This document shows positions 1 through 9,909 of a stretch of 64,000 bases of DNA, piece by piece. The stretch's first letter is position 1. Every line of letters starts with the position of its first letter. Source of the stretch: Flavobacterium salmonis. Lineage in GTDB: Bacteria; Bacteroidota; Bacteroidia; Flavobacteriales; Flavobacteriaceae. Under the pieces are notes generated by a model, which did not search any database, was not told the origin of the DNA, and saw only the letters and a program-made list of their open reading frames with translations. Made by a program: the position numbers and the translations under genes. The stretch lies in the NCBI RefSeq assembly GCF_903819435.1, contig NZ_CAIJDP010000057.1, positions 1 through 64,000 of the forward strand, given 5' to 3'.

Positions 1-231
1 CTCGCCGTTTGCTCCCTGATGGATCGCGATGGTCTGCACAGGTCGTCCCAGTCCATCAAAATAGGTGATATTCTGTGTTACCTGATCTTTTGTCAGGGTA
101 TTGAACTCAGCAGCCTTTACCGCTTTTTTGGGTACTGCGGTATATATAAAATTATCATCGCTCAGGTTTTGGGCATTAAGACCCAAGCCTGCATACGACA
201 ACAGAATCAATAGTAGTATATTTTTTTTCAT
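1..231 (-). CDS. DUF6443-type RHS-like secreted protein, N-terminal 77 codons
   Basis: The reading frame starts with ATG at 231 and is still open at the window edge, so only the first 77 residues are visible. It begins with a signal peptide (MKKNILLLILLSYAGLGLNA, cleavage before QN). The following segment, with YTAVPKKAV and then ITYFDGLGRPVQTIAI, is the hallmark of the DUF6443 domain that opens many RHS/YD-repeat proteins of Flavobacteria. It lies 91 bp downstream of another RHS-like gene on the same strand and is probably co-transcribed with it. RHS shells often carry a variable toxin C-terminus, but that part lies outside the window, so no toxic activity can be claimed. Confidence 0.85.
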   Translation of the reverse strand, partial: MKKNILLLILLSYAGLGLNAQNLSDDNFIYTAVPKKAVKAAEFNTLTKDQVTQNITYFDGLGRPVQTIAIHQGANGE

Positions 232-322
232 GTATTATTAATGTTTAATAAAGCCTCTTTATCAAATTACTGATGGTGCTTTGATTTGATAATCAATAAG
301 TTTCTATTCTGTTAATATATTC

Positions 323-3300
323 TTAAGGCATTGTAGTAGTGATACAATCTATGGTTATTACTTCTGAACCTGTTTTTGTAAAGGTTGGAGAAGTTACAGA
401 ACTGCCAGTTCGAATAAGTGTATTATATAATGATCCCCTGACTGAACTTGAAATAACTATACCCTTATAATAAGTGCTTGATGCGCTAACTGTTACATAA
501 AAAGTATCTCCTGCTGCCAATGTCCCGCTAGAGGTACCCGATGTCGATCTGGTTAAATACCTCGAACCATTTTTGTACATATAGCTGGTCCCTGATTCTC
601 TCTCGAAATTCAAAGTGCAGCTATTAGATACAGGTGTTGCAGCTGTAGTCATTGATACAGCAGTACTTAAAGCGCTATTGCCTGAAGCATTAACAGCCAG
701 CACCTGAATGCTGTAAGCTGTTGAGGGTGTTAATCCAGATAGTGAGCCTGTATTAGTCGAAGAGGTTATCCCGGTATCTGATCCGTTTTTGTATATTTTA
801 TAGCTCGTAGCTCCTAAAACGGGTGTCCACGAAAAATTTAGCGACGTAGCCGTAGCAATGGTAAATGTTAATCCTGTAGGTGCAGCAGGTAGTGGAGTTG
901 TACAGGTTCCGTTTGTATTGGCATTTGCCTGTCCATCGGCTTCAAACCTGGCAAGCCCTTTTGCATCTGCATCAGCTTGGGAAACTGTAGAAGTGACAGC
1001 ACCTACATTTTGGCTGTAAACGACACTGGAACCAACTGTTCCTGAAGTACAATTATTTTTTGTAAATGAATTACTCATAGCAACACTCTTATATACAAAC
1101 ACATAAGGATTGTCAGAGTCACAATTTACCATTTGCCCTTTATAGCTGTAACAGTATCTTTGTAGAATATTTAGATTCTGATCCTTAACAAGTGATAATC
1201 GGCCAAAAACATCATATTCATAATAAGTTGATATTCCTTTTACATCTGTAATAGTACTTACTCCTATTAATGGAATATGTGTGTAGGTTGTTACCATGGT
1301 ATTAGGAAGTACTACTCTAAGATTGTTTATTGCAGTCAAGTTATATTCGTTAATGTTATTGAGATCAGTCACTCCTAAAGCTAAGGCTATTTCTGAATTT
1401 GTGGCATTTTCAATTTTAGCTATCGGTTGCGTTTTATTGTATCCCCAGATTATTGAAACTGTTGTACCTGCCTCCGGAGTGTACTGAAGTATGTTTCCTT
1501 TATTATCGTATTTATCGTAAGTGATTTTTTTATCAGTAGTTAAATTTTTTCCTGAATAGATAAACTGGGGTAATAGTAAATTACCAAAGAGTCCAAATTT
1601 AGTTTCTTGCTCTGAGAGTTTTGAATTATCGTTAAATGTTTGTGTAACCAGCGGTTTATTTATAATATTTTTTGCTACTAAATTGTTTATATTTGGTTTT
1701 AACATCATTTCGGAATCCTGTGGATAGAAATATTTTGTTAATAATGAAGCAGATGTTGATGACCCGAAAGTTTCATTTGTTAATAAAAAATGAATTGGGC
1801 TATTATAATTATAAGTTTTCAGAGTAATCAAGTTCCCATTGTCTGAATACAAGGTGGTTTTTTCACTGGATAATAGGTTAAGACCAGTAGCAATTTCATA
1901 TGTAGCTAAAGCATGCGTATTGTCAAATTTTACAGAAGCAAGATCGACATCTAAAAAATAATAACCAAATTGACCCAGCTTAAAAGCACTTATGTTTTTA
2001 AAGATACTTCTTTGCGAATTATTCAATTCAGCATTATATTCAAATTCTTGCTTTTTTACTAAAATTAATTCACCTTGGTCGTTTTTGTTGAAAAATGAAA
2101 TTTCTTTTGGCTGCCCTCTGTATAACTCCATACTTGTTGGAGAAGGATAAGGAAATCTATTATCTACAACATCTACAGAATGAGTATATTTATATATTGC
2201 AACTCCGGTTTGTTTCGGATCATTTGATTCTTCAATAACTGTTTCGTAACCAATACTTGATCCTGAAAAGGTTACTTGTTGAATATTGCTGTATGACTTT
2301 AATCTTCGATATACACCAGCACATGTTCCGTTAGAACAATCACCTGTTCCCAAAACAATATCATCTTCAAAAACAAAAGAAGGCTCATTGAATACTTTAC
2401 CAGAACTCAAATCAGAATTATAATCTTGTTTATATTTATATTTTTTAACTATAGGTATATCACTATTAACTGAGTAATTTCTTATTTCTCTAACCCGTAA
2501 ACCACCAACGTACCTATTGCGATTTGAATTAGGTATCCTTTTTTTCCACACAACAGAAACAAAAAAATCTTTCAAATTAGCACCTTCTTCAGATGTTAAA
2601 TTTATACTGGCAACCAAGTTATAATTTCCATTTTGTAAATAACCATTGAAAATTCTTGAAATATAAAAAGTCTCAGAAGGAGAACTTGCTGTTGCCTCTC
2701 TTGTTAAACTAAAATTAACATTTGCATTAGCAATTCCATTCTTTATCCCACAGCCACCACATCCCATAGCAAATTGTGCAAATGATCCTCCTTTTGGATT
2801 ATTACCATTTAAAAGCATATCTGGAGGATTATTTATTGTAAATGAAGTTTCATAATAGTATTCAAGTCCAACGGTAGTGCTTCCGTCTATTGTTGCAGAT
2901 TCATCAGTTACATTTGAAGTTGGTAACTCATTTGAGAAGCTGTCATTATTTTCAAAATCAAATTCAGTATATCCTCCGGTTGGATAAACTATTTTTTTTA
3001 AAATAGCAAATTGTGATCTTCCAGGATTAACAGATCTATTTGCTCCTTTTATTGGATTGCTTGAGTTGGGAGAAACCACAGTAGGTATTAAATTTTCATT
3101 ATCAGTTGCACCATTATAATATCCCCAATAATCTTGAGCAGGGCTATTTCGACAAGGTGGAATGGAACTTTCATCATAATAAAAAAAATAAGATATTGGC
3201 TGCATAGAAGAAGCAGTGCTTTTTAAATTCTCTAATAACATCCATTTGTTAGTGTAAGTTTCATTACCATAACAAGCTCCCTGAGTTATATATTTATACT

Positions 3301-4300
3301 CAAAATCATAATTAAAAATTAAATTCTCATTTATATTTTTAATTTTTATATTTTTCAAACTATGCCCCCCCTGTAAATCTAACCGTTCAGAGTTATCTGA
3401 ATTGAGCTCTATAAATCCTCCATCAAATGTAATCTTTTTTAAAAGTTGGGAATGTACTGTATTAATCACTGTTACAGACCCATTTGTTAAAAGATTTGTA
3501 TCTTCCATTGTTCCACTTAAATAAAGAAGTTTGGTTTTTGGGGCTAATGTTTTTAAAGTTTGTTGTTCTAAATTATACTCAAAAATTAAGTTTTCATTTT
3601 TGTTTGGAGAAGAAATGCTAGAAACATACCATCCTGTTGTATTTTCTTCATTGTTAGAATATGCTATTTCTTTTTCTGAAAAAAGATATTCATATCCATC
3701 TTCTGTAATAATTGTAAAAAAACCATTATTGTTATTATAGCTAATTTTTATTTGAGATTCTTCTAATGTTACAAATTTTCCAGTATTTTGGTCAAAGACA
3801 AATTTTCCACTTTTGCCATTAATATTAAAAAAGAATACATCTGGTTCAGAATCGGCTGTTCCAGATCGCAATGCATCTTTAAAATTAATTTTTTTTATAT
3901 CATTTTCAGATAAATGCAGAATAAGATTCTCTGCAGTATATCCCATATATTTTGACATATATCCCCCACTAATTTCATCTGCAATACCGCGCACCGATCT
4001 GGAAATCATAGGTATATTAGACAATGACCACCCTAAACCAACCCATGAAGCCACCTCTTCAACTTTATTTCCTCCCGTATGATAACTTAATTCTAAAGGA
4101 AGAGTGAACTCTTTTGTTTTTATAGTATAAATTGGAACTGACACATTAGCCGTTCCTGTAAAATTACTTACCGGAATTTCACCATATTTTACAAAAGCAG
4201 CAGCATTTGGGGATAAAGGAATGATTTTCTGTATTTCATCTGTTTGCGAAAACAATAAAGTTGAAACAAAAACTAATAAGAATGTTGTAATATTTTTCAT
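323..4300 (-). CDS. Secreted RHS/YD-repeat-like protein with DUF5977 and FN3 domains
   Basis: 1325 residues with an N-terminal signal peptide ending LLFSQ. The N-terminal third (PLSPNAAAFVKYGEIPVSNF, then WVGLGWSLS) is the usual start of SpvB/RHS-like shell proteins of Bacteroidota. YD-like segments such as YYEYDVFGRLSLVKDQN lie near residue 1060. After them come a DUF5977-like Cys/Gly segment (GSSVVYSQNVGAVTSTVSQA; residues about 1120-1165) and a fibronectin type III domain (about 1170-1255). The tail is Ser/Thr-rich, without a T9SS motif that I recognise. It lies upstream of the DUF6443 gene. It is probably a cell-surface or exported shell protein; function unknown. Confidence 0.8.
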   Translation of the reverse strand: MKNITTFLLVFVSTLLFSQTDEIQKIIPLSPNAAAFVKYGEIPVSNFTGTANVSVPIYTIKTKEFTLPLELSYHTGGNKVEEVASWVGLGWSLSNIPMISRSVRGIADEISGGYMSKYMGYTAENLILHLSENDIKKINFKDALRSGTADSEPDVFFFNINGKSGKFVFDQNTGKFVTLEESQIKISYNNNNGFFTIITEDGYEYLFSEKEIAYSNNEENTTGWYVSSISSPNKNENLIFEYNLEQQTLKTLAPKTKLLYLSGTMEDTNLLTNGSVTVINTVHSQLLKKITFDGGFIELNSDNSERLDLQGGHSLKNIKIKNINENLIFNYDFEYKYITQGACYGNETYTNKWMLLENLKSTASSMQPISYFFYYDESSIPPCRNSPAQDYWGYYNGATDNENLIPTVVSPNSSNPIKGANRSVNPGRSQFAILKKIVYPTGGYTEFDFENNDSFSNELPTSNVTDESATIDGSTTVGLEYYYETSFTINNPPDMLLNGNNPKGGSFAQFAMGCGGCGIKNGIANANVNFSLTREATASSPSETFYISRIFNGYLQNGNYNLVASINLTSEEGANLKDFFVSVVWKKRIPNSNRNRYVGGLRVREIRNYSVNSDIPIVKKYKYKQDYNSDLSSGKVFNEPSFVFEDDIVLGTGDCSNGTCAGVYRRLKSYSNIQQVTFSGSSIGYETVIEESNDPKQTGVAIYKYTHSVDVVDNRFPYPSPTSMELYRGQPKEISFFNKNDQGELILVKKQEFEYNAELNNSQRSIFKNISAFKLGQFGYYFLDVDLASVKFDNTHALATYEIATGLNLLSSEKTTLYSDNGNLITLKTYNYNSPIHFLLTNETFGSSTSASLLTKYFYPQDSEMMLKPNINNLVAKNIINKPLVTQTFNDNSKLSEQETKFGLFGNLLLPQFIYSGKNLTTDKKITYDKYDNKGNILQYTPEAGTTVSIIWGYNKTQPIAKIENATNSEIALALGVTDLNNINEYNLTAINNLRVVLPNTMVTTYTHIPLIGVSTITDVKGISTYYEYDVFGRLSLVKDQNLNILQRYCYSYKGQMVNCDSDNPYVFVYKSVAMSNSFTKNNCTSGTVGSSVVYSQNVGAVTSTVSQADADAKGLARFEADGQANANTNGTCTTPLPAAPTGLTFTIATATSLNFSWTPVLGATSYKIYKNGSDTGITSSTNTGSLSGLTPSTAYSIQVLAVNASGNSALSTAVSMTTAATPVSNSCTLNFERESGTSYMYKNGSRYLTRSTSGTSSGTLAAGDTFYVTVSASSTYYKGIVISSSVRGSLYNTLIRTGSSVTSPTFTKTGSEVITIDCITTTMP

Positions 4301-4389
4301 TGTAATTTGGTATAACAGATAACTCTGTAGATTTATTTATTTAAAACTTTAGTTTGTTGTTAATGTTTATAATTTGCTTAAATTCAAAA

Positions 4390-4419
4390 CAAAGTTATAG
4401 TTTGATTAAAACTTTCAAA
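4390..4419 (-). promoter_or_regulatory. Promoter of the RHS-like gene
   Basis: On the minus strand a TTTG (-33) is followed after 18 nt by TAACTTTG, matching the Bacteroidota consensus TTTG/TAnnTTTG. It lies about 90 bp upstream of the ATG at 4300. Confidence 0.55.
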
Positions 4420-4927
4420 TACATTGTTTTTTGTCAAATACAATCCTGTAATTAGTTTATTCCAACTCTATAAAAGTATCATCTGATTATTAATATGAGT
4501 TTGGAATAAAATATATTCTTCTTGTAAATTTTATATAGAATTATATTGTTAAATAATTTTTAAAGTGCAATTTTAAAAATTATTTATTAGAACTGCAACA
4601 GATATTTTTTTGGTTACTGATATATATTTACATAGAAATAGATCCCGAATAATTAAACAGAACTGATCTTTAAATTGAAATGAGTGTCCTCCAAGTTGAA
4701 AATCCAAAATAATTGTTTTTAAAGATATAATATGTAGTTATTTAGTGATTATAGATGTAGCTTATAATTACCAAAACTGATTTTTTTAAATAAAGAAAAG
4801 AATAAATAGATTTTATAATGTTTAGTCTAACTTTAAAAATAAAGATATCTCACAATTATGTCATAAAACCAATTGTAACTATTTTTCTTTGATAAAACAA
4901 AATGTAGCAAACAATACTATTTCTGTT
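4420..4927. other. AT-rich intergenic region without a recognisable gene
   Basis: About 500 bp of very AT-rich sequence between the divergent RHS-like gene and gldA. I find no convincing ORF, hairpin or RNA gene. A TTTAGTCTAA string near 4820 resembles half of the candidate iron box seen upstream of the TonB receptor at 19 kb, but it has no promoter box at the matching distance. Confidence 0.5.
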
Positions 4928-4935
4928 TACTTTTG
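4928..4935 (+). promoter_or_regulatory. -7 box of gldA
   Basis: TACTTTTG fits TAnnTTTG and lies 16 bp upstream of the gldA start codon, so the 5' untranslated leader would be very short. No clear -33 TTTG is seen at the expected distance. Confidence 0.5.
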
Positions 4936-4951
4936 CAGTAAATAAAAAGTC

Positions 4952-5848
4952 ATGTCGATAGAAGTAAACAACATATCAAAAAGTTACGGAGAGCAAAAAG
5001 CTTTAAATGAAATTTCTTTTAAAATTGAAAAAGGAGAGATCGTAGGATTTTTGGGGCCAAACGGTGCCGGAAAATCTACTTTGATGAAAATTTTGACTAC
5101 TTATTTACTTGCCGATAGTGGCTCAGCTATTGTAAATAGTCATGATGTCGTGACAAATGCCAAAGAAGTACAGCGCTCTATTGGCTATTTACCAGAACAC
5201 AATCCGTTGTATCTGGATTTATATATTCGCGAATATTTAGCTTTTAATGCTGATGTTTATAAAGTTGACAAATCCAGAATTGAAGAGGTAATTCAACTTA
5301 CAGGACTAACACCCGAAAGCCATAAAAAAATCAGTCAGTTATCTAAAGGATACCGCCAGCGTGTAGGACTTGCCAATGCCTTATTACACAATCCTGATGT
5401 TTTGATTTTAGATGAGCCGACTACAGGTCTGGATCCTAATCAATTGATTGAAATTCGAAATGTGATCAAAAATGTTGGTAAAGATAAAACCGTATTTTTA
5501 TCTACTCACATCATGCAGGAAGTCGAAGCTATTTGTGATCGTGTAATTATTATTGACAAAGGAAAAATTGTAGCGGATAAAAAACTCGACAATTTAATTT
5601 CAGCAGACAAAGAGCAGGTGATCGAAGTTGAATTTGATTATAAAATTGAAGAACAGGTCATTGCTACAATTCCACATTTGAAATCATTTAAAAACATACA
5701 TGATTGCTTATGGGAATTAACTTTTTTAGCTGATAAAGACATGCGTCCGGCTGTTTTTGATTTTGCGCACGATAATGGATTGAAGACTTTACAATTGAAT
5801 CAGAAAAATAAAAATCTGGAAGCTGTATTTAGAGAAATCACTAAATAA
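4952..5848 (+). CDS. gldA: Gliding motility ABC transporter ATP-binding protein GldA
   Basis: 298 residues, the usual length of GldA. It has the full set of ABC ATPase motifs: Walker A GPNGAGKST (35-43), signature LSKGYRQ (130-136), Walker B VLILDEP (150-156) and the switch His in STHIMQEV. The sequence, including the C-terminal QLNQKNKNLEAVFREITK, closely matches what I recall of Flavobacterium johnsoniae GldA. GldA is thought to energise the membrane pair GldF/GldG, required for gliding and T9SS-dependent processes; those partners are not in this window, which is normal in Flavobacteria where gldA stands apart. It is a single-gene unit with its own -7 box and terminator. Confidence 0.93.
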   Translation: MSIEVNNISKSYGEQKALNEISFKIEKGEIVGFLGPNGAGKSTLMKILTTYLLADSGSAIVNSHDVVTNAKEVQRSIGYLPEHNPLYLDLYIREYLAFNADVYKVDKSRIEEVIQLTGLTPESHKKISQLSKGYRQRVGLANALLHNPDVLILDEPTTGLDPNQLIEIRNVIKNVGKDKTVFLSTHIMQEVEAICDRVIIIDKGKIVADKKLDNLISADKEQVIEVEFDYKIEEQVIATIPHLKSFKNIHDCLWELTFLADKDMRPAVFDFAHDNGLKTLQLNQKNKNLEAVFREITK

Positions 5849-5867
5849 TACTTTCTATTTCAGATAA

Positions 5868-5912
5868 AAAAGAAACTCGTTTTAAAATATTTAAAACGAG
5901 TTTCTTTTTTTA
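5868..5912. terminator. Terminator between gldA and the convergent membrane gene
   Basis: A long stem (AAAGAAACTCGTTTTAA pairing with TTAAAACGAGTTTCTTT) followed by a T-run on the plus strand. It has an A-run on the other side, so it can serve both converging genes. It overlaps the stop codon of the minus-strand gene. Confidence 0.85.
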
Positions 5913-6674
5913 TTTAACCAATGATTTGAGATAAATCGTAAATAATAATGATAATATAATAGCGGAAACCCGAAGTATGTTTTTCGAAATTTCATTTTTG
6001 AAGTTTAATGTAGGTAAATTAGATTTTGTCTTTAGAAAAAACGCTAAAAGCTTTTTATAGTCTAAGGCAATCAAAAATAAAACACCAATTGTGAGCAATA
6101 TCGATTGTAATAAAGCACCGGCATTCATATGGTAAAAAATATTAATTAAGGTCAGATTTAAAAGCAGAGAAAACAAAATTATGGCTCCAATTAATAAGGT
6201 CTTTCTAAACAACAATAAATATCCTCCCGCTATTTGTATCATTGCTATTATGATTCCGAAAGTATGTGAATACCCAAAATAAAACCAGGTTAGCCACTCG
6301 CCTGTCTGTCGGTTCATAGGCATATTTGCAATTTCTGCCGGAACAATAAACTGAAGCCCGTAAAATTTCTTCCAGCCAAAAGCAGCAATAGTAAAAGCGA
6401 TGCAATATCGAATGCCGCTGTACAAAATGCCATATAGTTTTGTTGAATTGATTTTTTGTTTTTTTTCTAATAAATGCCAGATCAGCGGAAAAAACAACAC
6501 ACCGAACAATGAAATTCCAATTAAAGAAAAAACCAAAACAGGCGGAAACCAGGGAATATTGCCCCCATTGCCGAGCAGTAACAATAAAGCGGAAAATTCG
6601 AGTCCAAGAATTAAAGTGGTGAAAAATTTTTTCCAGATTGAATTTTGAATTTCTAAAGATGAATGTTCTAACAT
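5910..6674 (-). CDS. DoxX-like multi-pass membrane protein
   Basis: 254 residues with about seven hydrophobic segments. The central part (FGWKKFYGLQF, then FYFGYSHTFG and IQIAGGYLLLFRKTLLIGAI) resembles the DoxX/DoxD-like four-helix family, whose members are poorly characterised and in some cases tied to redox or thiosulfate metabolism. It lies just downstream of an AraC-type regulator on the same strand (83 bp gap), so the two may be co-transcribed. A family-level call only; the precise function is unknown. Confidence 0.6.
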   Translation of the reverse strand: MLEHSSLEIQNSIWKKFFTTLILGLEFSALLLLLGNGGNIPWFPPVLVFSLIGISLFGVLFFPLIWHLLEKKQKINSTKLYGILYSGIRYCIAFTIAAFGWKKFYGLQFIVPAEIANMPMNRQTGEWLTWFYFGYSHTFGIIIAMIQIAGGYLLLFRKTLLIGAIILFSLLLNLTLINIFYHMNAGALLQSILLTIGVLFLIALDYKKLLAFFLKTKSNLPTLNFKNEISKNILRVSAIILSLLFTIYLKSLVK

Positions 6675-6757
6675 GGTTATCGGTATTTGAGTTACTATGC
6701 TGCAAATTTGAATATTACTCAGCTAGTAAATGTTCCGATGTACCCTTTCGAACGTAA

Positions 6758-7885
6758 TTAAGCTTCTTTTTTTATCAGATTCGTATTTGATTTTACAAAC
6801 TCTGTTGGAGACATTCCGGTATGTTTTTTAAAAGTGGTATTAAATGTTGTTTTAGAATTAAAACCGGATTCATAAGCAATTCCCAAAACATTCAATTGAG
6901 TATATTTATCAGACAATAGCATTTTTTTTGCCTCTTCAATTCTATATTTATTTATATAATTGTAGAAATTATCCTGATACAATTCATTGATTACAAAAGA
7001 GGTTTCATTGCAGCTAGCTCCTAATCTTTTTGCCAAAACGGGCAGACTTAAATCATTTTCCAAATATATTTTTTCTGATTCTGTAAGCATTCTTAATTTT
7101 TCATCTAATTCAGTTAATCTGTTGCCAGACACTCTTTTTGGACTGTCTTTTTTATATAACTGAACAGATGATAATTCATTTAATTCGGGTTTGCTAAAAT
7201 CGAAAATCTCTTTTTGCTGCAAAGAAAAATAGGCTAAAAAAAAGACACTCAAAAGATAAATGAAAGGTGTAAATTGAATGAGGTACTCTAAGTTAAAAAA
7301 TACGAGATTGAACCAAACCAATATTATTAACACCAAAATCAGTAAAAAATATTTCAACCAGATAAGATCTGTTTTCTCTGTTGAAGATGAAATCTGCTGC
7401 AGATGTTTAAGGTGTTTCTGCAATCTGCCAAAAGACAAACACCAATAAATAACAGCCTGAAGGGGCAATGCAATTCGCAGAACAAAAAATACTATACTGC
7501 CGGTTTCATAACTGAATTCGATGTTTTTTCCTGTGATAAAAAAGGGAAACCTGAATATCGTAAAAATGGCGAAAGGTAAAAAGTGCCATAAAATTTTCTT
7601 TTCAAATTTTTTATGTATAGACGTAAAATAGAGAATACTGATATAAAGCAACGGAGCAGTCAAAAATCTTGACAACCCTATCATTTCGAAAAGATAAGGA
7701 TGCTGCAAATGAAATTTTTGATAAAACAACGGAATTTCCAACATGGTAAACCCCAGGGTAACAACAAATAATCCGAGGTATTTATTGGCTTTGACGTTTA
7801 CTTTTCGATTATTTAAAAAAAGTATAAAACCAAGCAGAAAAGCTGATCCAGAGGTAATACCCATCAGAGTTGGAAAGTTCATCAT
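6758..7885 (-). CDS. Membrane-anchored AraC-family transcriptional regulator
   Basis: 375 residues. The N-terminal ~215 residues carry seven predicted membrane segments. After a linker, the C-terminal ~100 residues form an AraC-type double helix-turn-helix: LSLPVLAKRLGASCNETSFV is the first HTH, and LNVLGIAYESGFNSKTTFNT followed by FKKHTGMSPTEFV is the second. This fusion is common in Bacteroidota and suggests that a membrane signal controls DNA binding. The gene diverges from the ligase gene at 8038 and precedes the DoxX-like gene, which are the likely targets. Ligand unknown. The start could be either of two adjacent ATGs. Confidence 0.85.
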   Translation of the reverse strand: MMNFPTLMGITSGSAFLLGFILFLNNRKVNVKANKYLGLFVVTLGFTMLEIPLFYQKFHLQHPYLFEMIGLSRFLTAPLLYISILYFTSIHKKFEKKILWHFLPFAIFTIFRFPFFITGKNIEFSYETGSIVFFVLRIALPLQAVIYWCLSFGRLQKHLKHLQQISSSTEKTDLIWLKYFLLILVLIILVWFNLVFFNLEYLIQFTPFIYLLSVFFLAYFSLQQKEIFDFSKPELNELSSVQLYKKDSPKRVSGNRLTELDEKLRMLTESEKIYLENDLSLPVLAKRLGASCNETSFVINELYQDNFYNYINKYRIEEAKKMLLSDKYTQLNVLGIAYESGFNSKTTFNTTFKKHTGMSPTEFVKSNTNLIKKEA

Positions 7886-8037
7886 ATCAAAAGGTTATTT
7901 TAAACGCTACTAAATATAACATTTTTAAAACTTAAAATTAATAAATGTAAAAAACACAAATATCATCAAATTCAGGTATTACTAATTCATTATTTTAACC
8001 ATATTTTTACGCCATAATTATTTTTAATGTTAAAAAA

Positions 8038-9867
8038 TTGAAATATATTTCTTATTCCGCAAACCAGATTCTAACCATTTTGCTTCTTGCAATCATTGTA
8101 GCCACACTTCTTAATTCAACGTATTTTTACAATTCGACAGCTCTTGCCTACTATGGATTTTGCATAACAGTTTCGCTCTTTACCATTATTTCCATTTTTG
8201 TCTTACCCTTAAATAAAAAATCCTACTTCAAACTCCCCGTTTTTTTATTTGGGTTATGGTGCCTATATGTTTTGTTTAATTATTCGGCACAAAGAGCAAC
8301 TTTGGTTTTTACAATTTACTCCATTGTCCTTTATTTTTTACTACTTAGTGCGACCGCTCTTTTTAGTATTCCCAATTTTAAATTCAAACAATTCTTCCTC
8401 GGGATTGCAGGAATTTCTACCATAGAATCTCTGTATTGCATTTTACAATTTTTGGGAGTATGCAAAGGCGAAAACAAACTAATCGCTGTTACAGGCAGCT
8501 GGAATAACCCGAATGTAACTGCCATTTTTTTATCTCTCACTGTACCAATTTTCCTGTATTTGTTTAAGGAAAAATACCAAAAAGCAGTCCTGTGTGGATT
8601 TTCATCTTTATTAATCGCACTACTATTACTCAAATGCCGGGCAGCTTTTATTGGTACAATATTATCTGTAATCATTTTTTATACTTTAGAATATCAATTT
8701 ATAAACTGGATAAAAAACAAAAAAAATAATATCACTGCAAAAGCATTATTCGTTTTGGGTTTAATGATTGTTATTCCGTTAAGTTCACAGTTATATAATG
8801 CAAAAAAAGCTTCGGCTGATGGCAGAAAATTGATCTGGAAATTATCTGCTCAAATGATACCCGAGAAACCATTAACGGGATATGGCTATGGTTTTTTTGA
8901 AAAGGAATATAATTTGCATCAGGCCAATTACATTAAAATCGGAAAAGCCTCTCCTGAAGAATTAATCAATGCAGGTCCAGTTATCATGCCGCATAACGAA
9001 CTGCTTCAAAATGCTGTTGAAGGCGGTATTACAGGCGTGTTATTAATTTCGTTATTTTTTGGTTCAATTCTTTTTGCCCTAAAGCAAAAAAAAGTAAATC
9101 AAACTATTTTAAAGACTGAAACACCTTTTCATCCTCAAAACAGCTATTTCAATTTAGCGTATGCCTCAACTGTATCTTTTATTGCAATGTCAATGGTTAA
9201 TTCTACCATTCAGATTGTACCGGTAATGTGTTTGGCTATTATCTATACTGCTATTATTTGCAGTACCCTTAAAAACACACCGTTTCTAAAACCATCATTT
9301 CTTCAAAACAGAAGAACTTTATCTATTCTTTCTAAAACAGGGATGCTTGCTGCGAGTCTATATTCAGCATACCTTATTCTTGGCATGGCCAGAGCAGACG
9401 GCTTAAACAAAAAAACGACACTTCTAATCAAAAATGCAGATTACCAACAGGTTTTACAAATCATGCCTGCTTTAGAACCTTATCTAAAAGAAAATCCCAA
9501 TTACTGGAAAAACTATGGCACAGTTTATTTTCAAAATCATAGCTACAGCGAGGCTTTAAGCTGCTTTAAGAAAGCGCAATCCTTAAGTTCATTACCGGAT
9601 ATTTATAATGGAACCGGAATTTGTCTTGAAAAATTAAAACAATATCCACAAGCCATTATGCAATACGAAATACTAACTGCTTTATATCCGGCAAAATTCT
9701 CGTACAAAATGAGACTGTTAAAAGCTTATTTAAAAAATAAAGAAACCGCCAAAGCAATTGCTTTAGCAAATTACATCGTCTTGTTAAAACCAAAAATACC
9801 ATCTGAAAAAGTCAATCAATACAAAAACATGTGCCGGACTTTACTAAAAAATTTGGAAAAGCAATAG
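8038..9867 (+). CDS. O-antigen ligase / O-oligosaccharyltransferase-like protein with C-terminal TPRs
   Basis: 609 residues with about a dozen membrane segments. It has the Wzy_C-type periplasmic loop: RKLIWKLSAQMIPEKPLTGYG, then PHNELLQNAVEGGITG with the conserved His-Asn near residue 319. The C-terminal ~130 residues form TPR-like helices (NPNYWKNYGTVYFQNHSYSEA and AQSLSSLPDIYNGTGICLEK). The family moves lipid-linked glycans onto lipid A, polysaccharide or protein. In Bacteroidota, Wzy proteins with TPR tails are candidates for protein O-glycosylation, which would suit the exported proteins encoded next, but that is inference. The start codon appears to be TTG at 8038; the ATG at 8027 is out of frame and is closed by a stop. 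Confidence 0.8.
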   Translation: MKYISYSANQILTILLLAIIVATLLNSTYFYNSTALAYYGFCITVSLFTIISIFVLPLNKKSYFKLPVFLFGLWCLYVLFNYSAQRATLVFTIYSIVLYFLLLSATALFSIPNFKFKQFFLGIAGISTIESLYCILQFLGVCKGENKLIAVTGSWNNPNVTAIFLSLTVPIFLYLFKEKYQKAVLCGFSSLLIALLLLKCRAAFIGTILSVIIFYTLEYQFINWIKNKKNNITAKALFVLGLMIVIPLSSQLYNAKKASADGRKLIWKLSAQMIPEKPLTGYGYGFFEKEYNLHQANYIKIGKASPEELINAGPVIMPHNELLQNAVEGGITGVLLISLFFGSILFALKQKKVNQTILKTETPFHPQNSYFNLAYASTVSFIAMSMVNSTIQIVPVMCLAIIYTAIICSTLKNTPFLKPSFLQNRRTLSILSKTGMLAASLYSAYLILGMARADGLNKKTTLLIKNADYQQVLQIMPALEPYLKENPNYWKNYGTVYFQNHSYSEALSCFKKAQSLSSLPDIYNGTGICLEKLKQYPQAIMQYEILTALYPAKFSYKMRLLKAYLKNKETAKAIALANYIVLLKPKIPSEKVNQYKNMCRTLLKNLEKQ

Positions 9868-9909
9868 AAGCAAGTAAACTAAACTAACAACAAAACCAAA
9901 TTTAACACT

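Noticed and set aside
19..213. 64-codon plus-strand ORF
   Set aside because: Antisense to the DUF6443-type gene, whose signal peptide and domain are clear on the minus strand.
4301..4951. RNA gene in the long AT-rich gap before gldA
   Set aside because: No stable GC-containing hairpin, no internal promoter plus terminator combination; only the two outward promoters are supportable.
6205..6705. 166-codon minus-strand ORF
   Set aside because: Out-of-frame shadow of the DoxX-like membrane gene; low-complexity and rich in Arg/Trp/Phe.
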